Origin: Flavobacteriales bacterium
GTDB lineage: Bacteria; Bacteroidota; Bacteroidia; Flavobacteriales_E; Vicingaceae
Direction: 5' to 3'
Assembly: GCA_018608405.1 (NCBI GenBank)
Contig: JABAZP010000007.1
Span: 26,706-64,774 of the forward strand
Length of the DNA stretch: 38,069 nucleotides
Part shown: positions 33,441-38,069 of the stretch, piece after piece
How the letters are laid out: each line of letters starts with the position of its first letter
How positions within the stretch are numbered: position 1 is the first letter of the stretch
The notes under the pieces: generated by a model
The model's database searches: none
Told to the model about the DNA's origin: nothing
Seen by the model: only the letters and a program-made list of their open reading frames with translations
Translations under genes and position numbers: made by a program

Positions 33441-33463
33441 TTATTTAGATTAACTCTAAATAA
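33441..33463. promoter_or_regulatory. 23-bp perfect palindrome over the suf promoter (candidate operator)
   Basis: TTATTTAGA and TCTAAATAA are perfect nine-base inverted arms around TTAAC. The site lies 8 bp upstream of the -7 box of sufA and so spans about -18 to -40, overlapping the -33 region. The inner TTTAGA/TCTAAA resembles the general form of operators bound by iron- or manganese-sensing DtxR/MntR-like repressors, but the regulator is not in the window and the match is by shape only. Confidence 0.65.
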
Positions 33464-33574
33464 GACTTTAATTTAATAAAAAAACACCCTGTGTAGGGTA
33501 TTGTTTAATTGTAGAAAAATATTTAAAGAATAAAATATCGCACCACAAAAAGTTCTTTGTTCTACTAGAACATT

Positions 33575-33582
33575 TACTTTTG
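33575..33582 (+). promoter_or_regulatory. TAnnTTTG promoter box of thiL, near-leaderless
   Basis: TACTTTTG is followed by CACC and the thiL ATG. TTTG at 33556-33559 is a possible -33 element, 15 bp away. Predicted start of transcription is one base before the ATG. Confidence 0.55.
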
Positions 33583-33586
33583 CACC

Positions 33587-34624
33587 ATGAGTGAAAATAC
33601 AAATGAGCCAACACCGTTAACAGACCTAGGGGAATTCGGATTAATTGAAAGATTAACTAGTGGTATTGAGTTGAAAAATGCTAGCTCCAAATTAGGAGTA
33701 GGAGATGATGCAGCCTTAATTAAAAATGAAAAGGCACTGACTGTAGTGAGTACAGATATGTTAGTAGAAGGGGTTCACTTTGACTTACTTTATGTACCAC
33801 TGAAACACTTGGGTTACAAAGCAGTGGTGGTCAATTTGTCTGACATTTATGCCATGAATGCTCGGCCCACTCAGATTACTGTTTCTTTGGCGCTTTCTAA
33901 TCGTATGTCGGTAGAGGCATTGGAAGAAATTTACGAGGGAATAAACCTAGCTTGCGAGCTGTATGGGGTGGATCTAGTTGGAGGCGATACTACTTCGTCT
34001 TTATCGGGAACTGTGATTTCCATTACTGCAATGGGTCAGGTAGAAGAAGATAAAGTAGTGAAGAGAAGCGGAGCAAAAGAAACTGATTTGATTTGTGTTT
34101 CAGGTGATTTGGGTGCTGCATTTGCAGGATTACAAATTTTGGAACGAGAGAAGTCAGTTTTCAAAGACAATGAAGCCATGCAACCAGACTTTTCTGGCAA
34201 GGATTACATCTTGGAACGTCAATTAAAGCCTGAAGCACGAAAAGACTTAGTGGAATATTTTGAAAAGGAAGGTATTGTTCCCACCGCAATGATTGATATT
34301 TCTGATGGACTCTCGTCCGAATTAATTCATTTGGCAAAAGCCTCAAAGGTGGGAGTTCAAATTTATGAGGATAAAATTCCTTTAGACGCTCAAACAATTA
34401 ATACTTGTGAGGAATTAAACTTGAATCCCGTAATGGCAGCTTTAAATGGAGGTGAGGATTACGAGTTACTTTTTACTTTACCGATCGAGCATTTTGAAAA
34501 AATCAAAAGAGAGCCACTTTTAACCATTATTGGTCACATTACCGATGAAGGTTCAGGAAATAACATGGTGGCAACCGGAACGGAAGCTTTAATTGAATTG
34601 AAGGCACAGGGCTGGCAACATTAA
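33587..34624 (+). CDS. thiL: Thiamine-phosphate kinase
   Basis: A 345-residue ThiL (AIR synthase/PurM-like fold) that phosphorylates thiamine monophosphate to thiamine diphosphate with ATP. Family motifs: LGEFGLIERLT at the N terminus, GVGDDAALI around 38-46 with metal-binding Asp residues, VVSTDMLVEGVHFDL, GYKAVVVNLSDIYAMNARP, LVGGDTTSS, CVSGDLGAAFAGL, TAMIDISDGLSSELIHL and ALNGGEDYELLFTLP. Length fits (about 320-350). Divergent from the suf operon. Confidence 0.95.
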   Translation: MSENTNEPTPLTDLGEFGLIERLTSGIELKNASSKLGVGDDAALIKNEKALTVVSTDMLVEGVHFDLLYVPLKHLGYKAVVVNLSDIYAMNARPTQITVSLALSNRMSVEALEEIYEGINLACELYGVDLVGGDTTSSLSGTVISITAMGQVEEDKVVKRSGAKETDLICVSGDLGAAFAGLQILEREKSVFKDNEAMQPDFSGKDYILERQLKPEARKDLVEYFEKEGIVPTAMIDISDGLSSELIHLAKASKVGVQIYEDKIPLDAQTINTCEELNLNPVMAALNGGEDYELLFTLPIEHFEKIKREPLLTIIGHITDEGSGNNMVATGTEALIELKAQGWQH

Positions 34625-34704
34625 AGGTGATTTACTAACCTGATAATGTCTGGTGGTCAAGCGCGATCACAAACATTGTTATTTAGCAAATTGGTAATTA
34701 TTAA

Positions 34705-35985
34705 TTAATACCCATACTTCTCCTGCCACAGAGCCTTTAACCGCTTTCGTAAATCGTTTTCTCTGGCATTATTCATCGGTTCGTAGAACTTCTTGCCGCT
34801 AATTTCTTGAGGTAAATATTCTTGATGTACAAAGTTGTTAGGATGGTCGTGGGCATATTTATACTCCTTGCCGTAGCCGATTTCTTTCATCAATTTAGTT
34901 GGAGCGTTTCGCAAGGGCAAAGGCACATTCAAATTTCCACTTGCCTTTACTTCTGCCTGGGCATGGTTAATGGCCATGTACGCTGCATTGCTTTTTGGCG
35001 ATGAAGCCAAATAAGTAACACATTGGGAGAGGATAATTCTAGACTCCGGCCAACCGATAACGTTTACCGCTTGAAAGCAATTATTTGCCATGACTATGGC
35101 AGTTGGGTTGGCATTGCCAATGTCTTCTGATGCTAAAATCAACAAACGGCGAGCAATAAATTTCGGGTCTTCGCCACCTTCGATCATTCGTGCCAACCAG
35201 TATACACCGGCATTCGGGTCGCTGCCGCGAATAGACTTTATAAAAGCCGAAATAATGTCGTAGTGCTGTTCCCCATCCTTATCGTATTTGACAATGTTCT
35301 GCTGGGCAATCTGCTTTACTTTTTCATCGGTAATCTCAATTTTGTCATCAGTTTGGTTATTCACGACCAACTCTAAAAGGTTTAATAGCTTGCGAGCATC
35401 GCCTCCGGAAAGTTGGAGCAGGGCATGCTCTTCTTTGATTTTTACCTTTTTCTTGTTTAGAAATTCATCTTTTTCCAACGCCAAGGTTACCAAACCCATT
35501 AACTCGTCACGGTTCAGCGGTTCAAGCGTGTACACTTGGCAACGACTTAATAGGGCTGAAATCACTTCAAACGAAGGATTTTCTGTCGTAGCTCCAATTA
35601 AAGTAATTGTTCCGCTTTCTACTGCACCTAATAAGGAATCTTGCTGTGATTTGCTAAAACGATGTATTTCATCGATGAATAATATAGGATTGTGGGCACT
35701 AAAAAACTGCTTGCTTTTCGCTTTTTGTATGATTTCACGAACATCCTTCACACCTGAATTAATGGCACTCAAGCTAAAAAATGGTCGATCAGTAGCGTTT
35801 GAAATAATGTTTGCTAAGGTGGTTTTACCAATGCCGGGACTTCCCCACAAAATCATGGAAGGAACCATTCCTTTCTCAATCAATTCTCTCAACACTGAGC
35901 CTTTACCCACTAAATGCTGTTGTCCCACATAGTTGTCGAGTGAAGTAGGGCGCATTCTTTCAGCAAGCGGAGCAGATGGAATCAT
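34705..35985 (-). CDS. rarA: Replication-associated recombination ATPase RarA (MgsA)
   Basis: A 426-residue AAA+ ATPase acting at stalled forks and interacting with SSB. PLAERMRPTSLDNYVGQQHLVG opens the protein, Walker A GSPGIGKTT is at 48-56, Walker B ILFIDEIHRF at 101-110, sensor 1 LIGATTENPSF follows, then the C-terminal tetramerisation region with GSDPNAGVYWLARMIEGGEDP and AAYMAINHAQAEVKASGNLNVP. Length is close to the usual 430-450. It starts 13 bp after the stop of the ACP phosphodiesterase gene, so the two may share a transcript. Confidence 0.95.
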   Translation of the reverse strand: MIPSAPLAERMRPTSLDNYVGQQHLVGKGSVLRELIEKGMVPSMILWGSPGIGKTTLANIISNATDRPFFSLSAINSGVKDVREIIQKAKSKQFFSAHNPILFIDEIHRFSKSQQDSLLGAVESGTITLIGATTENPSFEVISALLSRCQVYTLEPLNRDELMGLVTLALEKDEFLNKKKVKIKEEHALLQLSGGDARKLLNLLELVVNNQTDDKIEITDEKVKQIAQQNIVKYDKDGEQHYDIISAFIKSIRGSDPNAGVYWLARMIEGGEDPKFIARRLLILASEDIGNANPTAIVMANNCFQAVNVIGWPESRIILSQCVTYLASSPKSNAAYMAINHAQAEVKASGNLNVPLPLRNAPTKLMKEIGYGKEYKYAHDHPNNFVHQEYLPQEISGKKFYEPMNNARENDLRKRLKALWQEKYGY

Positions 35986-35998
35986 AAAGCGAAATTAG

Positions 35999-36586
35999 TT
36001 ATTTAGACGGGGCTTCCCAATTCATGGCAAACTCAAAAAGTGCTGCAAAAAACGGAGTAAATTCTGCCTCATACATGCTAAAGTCTCGCTCTAAATCAAC
36101 TATAGCTTCTTCCATTTTTGACTTAAACGTTGCACGCCTCGATATTCCATTCAACGCTTTTCCCATTCCTTCAATGGTTCCGTAACTGGTTAGCCAGTCT
36201 TGACGACTCATGTAATCTAAAATTAAAACAGAGCGTTCCGGCATTTCAGTCGTCCTGCTTTTTAACACCCTGTAAGCTGACTCGGAAAAGCTTTTCAATG
36301 AAATGGGCGAGTAAGTAGACCAGTTTTTAGCCAAAATATGGTCGTAAAACATGTCGACCAAAACTGCCGAATAATGCGAGTATTTGGGAAATAATCGCTC
36401 TTTACTTTTTCTGACTATCGGGTGCGTATCCGTAAAATGGTCAATGGCTCTATGCATTAAAATACCGTCTTGCACACCTTCTGAAAAGCTAGATAGTTTG
36501 GTGGTTTTAATGTGGTCTGCAATAAAGTTGCCTACCATAAGGCTGGGATCTCTTTGGGAAAGAAAAAGGTGGGCAAGGTGATTCAT
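35999..36586 (-). CDS. acpH: Acyl carrier protein phosphodiesterase (AcpH)
   Basis: A 195-residue member of the ACP phosphodiesterase family (formerly DUF479) that removes the 4'-phosphopantetheine arm from holo-ACP. MNHLAHLFLS at the N terminus, MVGNFIADHIK around 17-27, HRAIDHFTDTHPIVRKSK and SAVLVDMFYDHILAKNW supply the conserved His/Asp residues of the metal site. Length matches (about 190-200). Divergent from mnmE with 89 bp between starts. Confidence 0.92.
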   Translation of the reverse strand: MNHLAHLFLSQRDPSLMVGNFIADHIKTTKLSSFSEGVQDGILMHRAIDHFTDTHPIVRKSKERLFPKYSHYSAVLVDMFYDHILAKNWSTYSPISLKSFSESAYRVLKSRTTEMPERSVLILDYMSRQDWLTSYGTIEGMGKALNGISRRATFKSKMEEAIVDLERDFSMYEAEFTPFFAALFEFAMNWEAPSK

Positions 36587-36663
36587 AGAGCAACATTTAC
36601 TAGAAATGTGAAATTATAGAAAGACTTTGGTTTAAAAGTGAACTTAGGTTCTGAACTAAAGGT

Positions 36664-36671
36664 TAGTTTTG
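36664..36671 (+). promoter_or_regulatory. TAnnTTTG promoter box of mnmE, near-leaderless
   Basis: TAGTTTTG is followed by CAGC and the mnmE ATG, as for queA and thiL. Predicted start of transcription is one base before the ATG. No -33 TTTG at the expected distance. Confidence 0.5.
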
Positions 36672-36675
36672 CAGC

Positions 36676-38069
36676 ATGATTCACACTTCAGATACCATTT
36701 GCGCTTTGTCTACTCCTTCAGGTTCAGGAGCTATTGGTGTAATTCGCCTTTCTGGTGTTGAGGCAATTGTTATTGCGAACTCCATTTTTGAAGGAAAGAA
36801 CTTAGAAAAACAAAAAGGACAAACCTTGCATTTTGGAAAGATTGTGAATGGTGATGAGGTGATTGATGAAGTGCTGATCAGTTTGTTTAAAGGGCCTAAT
36901 TCATACACCGGCGAAGATACCATTGAAATTTCCTGTCATGGATCTTCATATATATTGGCCAAAGTGTTAGAGCTGTTGCTAGAAAAAGGCGCCAAACTAG
37001 CCAAGCCAGGTGAGTTTACCATGCGATCTTTCATGAACGGAAAAATGGATTTAGCTCAAGCTGAAGCAGTAGGCGACTTAATAGCGGCAGAAAGCAAAGC
37101 GGCGCATGGTTTAGCATTAAATCAAATGCGCGGAGGGTTTTCTAAGAAAATTGCAGACCTGCGTCATGAATTAATTCAATTTACTGCACTTATTGAATTG
37201 GAGTTGGACTTTGCAGAAGAAGATGTGGAGTTTGCAGATCGTTCTGATTTGAAGGACTTAGTAAATAATTTGAGCGAAATGATTGGTGGGCTGCTTAATT
37301 CTTTCGCAACTGGTAACGTCATAAAAAACGGAATTCCCGTTGCCATTGTTGGTCAGCCGAATGTTGGTAAATCAACACTTCTCAACGCATTGTTGAATGA
37401 AGACAAAGCCATTGTTTCTGAAATTGCAGGAACAACGCGTGATAGCATAGAGGATGAAGTAAAATTAGGCGGCATTGCTTTTCGATTCATTGATACAGCA
37501 GGGATTCGAGAAACGACAGATGTGGTTGAGAATATTGGTATTCAGCGAACTTTTCAAATGGTGGAGAAGGCGAATTTAGTGCTTTATTTGGTGGACGTAG
37601 TGTCGGACACGAAAGAAGAAATTTATCGGGTTATTGAAGCAATTCAAACCAAAATTGAAGGAAAAGACAAGCAACTAATTGTTTTGGCAAATAAAACCGA
37701 CAAAGCGGATTTCGATGCCGAAAATGTGCCGGAAGAGTATGCTTCTAAATTTCCGAATGGAATAGAACCCATTTATTTGAGTGCCCTTAAAAAGTTGCGT
37801 TTGGAAAAATTGACGGCAACGCTAGAAGAAATTGCAAAAACAACCCTGAATAGCGGTAGTGATGTTGTTGTAAGTAACTTACGACATTATGAAGCTTTAA
37901 AAAGTGCAGGTGAAGCCTTGGAGAGGGTTCAAAATGGATTGGACACCAACATAACTGGTGATTTTTTAGCCATGGACATTCGGCAGGCCTTACATTATTT
38001 AGGTGAAATAACCGGAACCATTGAAATTGACAGAGATATTTTGGGTACTATCTTTAGCCAGTTTTGTAT
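36676..38069 (+). CDS. mnmE: tRNA modification GTPase MnmE (3' end cut by window)
   Basis: 464 complete codons of a GTPase that, with MnmG, installs the 5-carboxymethylaminomethyl group on wobble uridine 34. The N-terminal tetrahydrofolate-binding domain has DTICALSTPSGSGAIGVIRLSG, GPNSYTGEDTIEISCHG and KPGEFTMRSFMNGKMDLAQAEAVGDLI (in pieces). The inserted G domain has G1 GQPNVGKS at 226-233, G2 GTTRDSIE from 252, G3 DTAG at 273-276 and G4 NKTD at 339-342. The C-terminal helical domain reaches LGTIFSQFCI, where families end in FCIGK with the catalytic Cys, so only about two residues and the stop are outside the window. Start ATG at 36676 is fixed by the promoter box and family start. Confidence 0.96.
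   Translation, partial: MIHTSDTICALSTPSGSGAIGVIRLSGVEAIVIANSIFEGKNLEKQKGQTLHFGKIVNGDEVIDEVLISLFKGPNSYTGEDTIEISCHGSSYILAKVLELLLEKGAKLAKPGEFTMRSFMNGKMDLAQAEAVGDLIAAESKAAHGLALNQMRGGFSKKIADLRHELIQFTALIELELDFAEEDVEFADRSDLKDLVNNLSEMIGGLLNSFATGNVIKNGIPVAIVGQPNVGKSTLLNALLNEDKAIVSEIAGTTRDSIEDEVKLGGIAFRFIDTAGIRETTDVVENIGIQRTFQMVEKANLVLYLVDVVSDTKEEIYRVIEAIQTKIEGKDKQLIVLANKTDKADFDAENVPEEYASKFPNGIEPIYLSALKKLRLEKLTATLEEIAKTTLNSGSDVVVSNLRHYEALKSAGEALERVQNGLDTNITGDFLAMDIRQALHYLGEITGTIEIDRDILGTIFSQFC

Noticed and set aside
33486..33499. ACCCT-GTGT-AGGGT inverted repeat between thiL and sufA
   Set aside because: Five-base arms are short enough to occur by chance, and it is not placed at either promoter box.
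35288..35932. 214-residue frame on the + strand opposite rarA
   Set aside because: Antisense shadow of a clear AAA+ ATPase gene with intact motifs.

Overview
The window looks like a chromosomal segment of a Bacteroidota bacterium, most likely Flavobacteriales or a close marine relative. Supporting signs are low GC, near absence of strong Shine-Dalgarno sequences, several TAnnTTTG promoter boxes (the Bacteroidota -7 element), a type IX secretion plug protein, a SprB-repeat adhesin, a Na+-NQR operon and lineage-typical families (DUF2480, DUF1684, DUF6498-like). No rRNA, tRNA, transposase, phage gene or CRISPR array was seen. Gene order is dense and mostly housekeeping.

Layout. 1-3206 (-): N-terminal two thirds or so of a giant secreted adhesin with exact 228-bp tandem repeats, cut by the left edge. 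3407-4414 (-): threonine aldolase. 4473-5186 (+): exported protein of unknown family. 5190-8880 (-): a six-gene run NfeD, SPFH protein, small membrane protein, lycopene cyclase, YbaB, membrane protein. 8943-10586 (-): AlkC-like DNA glycosylase and a DUF1801 protein. 10824-12482 (+): an MbnP/MbnH-like pair, a candidate copper protein and its di-haem modifying enzyme. 12528-12913 (-): apaG broken by a one-base frameshift. 12944-14272 (-): T9SS plug protein. 14476-20417 (+): complete nqrABCDEF, closed by a strong bidirectional terminator. 20495-21028 (-): ppa. 21178-22371 (+): queA. 22441-24016 (-): Sua5-type TsaC and a DUF1684 lipoprotein-like or exported protein. 24207-26591 (+): TonB-dependent-receptor-like barrel. 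26713-33405 (-): SUF Fe-S assembly operon sufA-B-C-D-S-E, a SufT-like MIP18 protein and DUF2480. 33587-34624 (+): thiL. 34705-36586 (-): rarA and ACP phosphodiesterase. 36676-38069 (+): mnmE, missing only its last few codons.

How parts fit together. The T9SS plug protein belongs to the machine that would export the SprB-repeat adhesin. The SUF operon has a TAnnTTTG promoter overlapped by a perfect 9-bp-arm palindrome, a likely iron or cluster-status operator, and contains two intercistronic hairpins, one of which resembles a dispersed REP-like element. NQR makes a sodium gradient from NADH and contains 2Fe-2S and flavin sites that depend on such cofactor assembly. queA and mnmE both modify tRNA wobble uridine or guanine positions, and Sua5 makes t6A.

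The most notable observations are the MbnP/MbnH-like pair outside a visible methanobactin locus, the palindrome controlling suf, the 21-bp-phased GACGAA triplet upstream of the adhesin, the near-leaderless TAnnTTTGCA promoters of queA, thiL and mnmE, and the frameshifted apaG. No wholly new multi-gene system was recognised.
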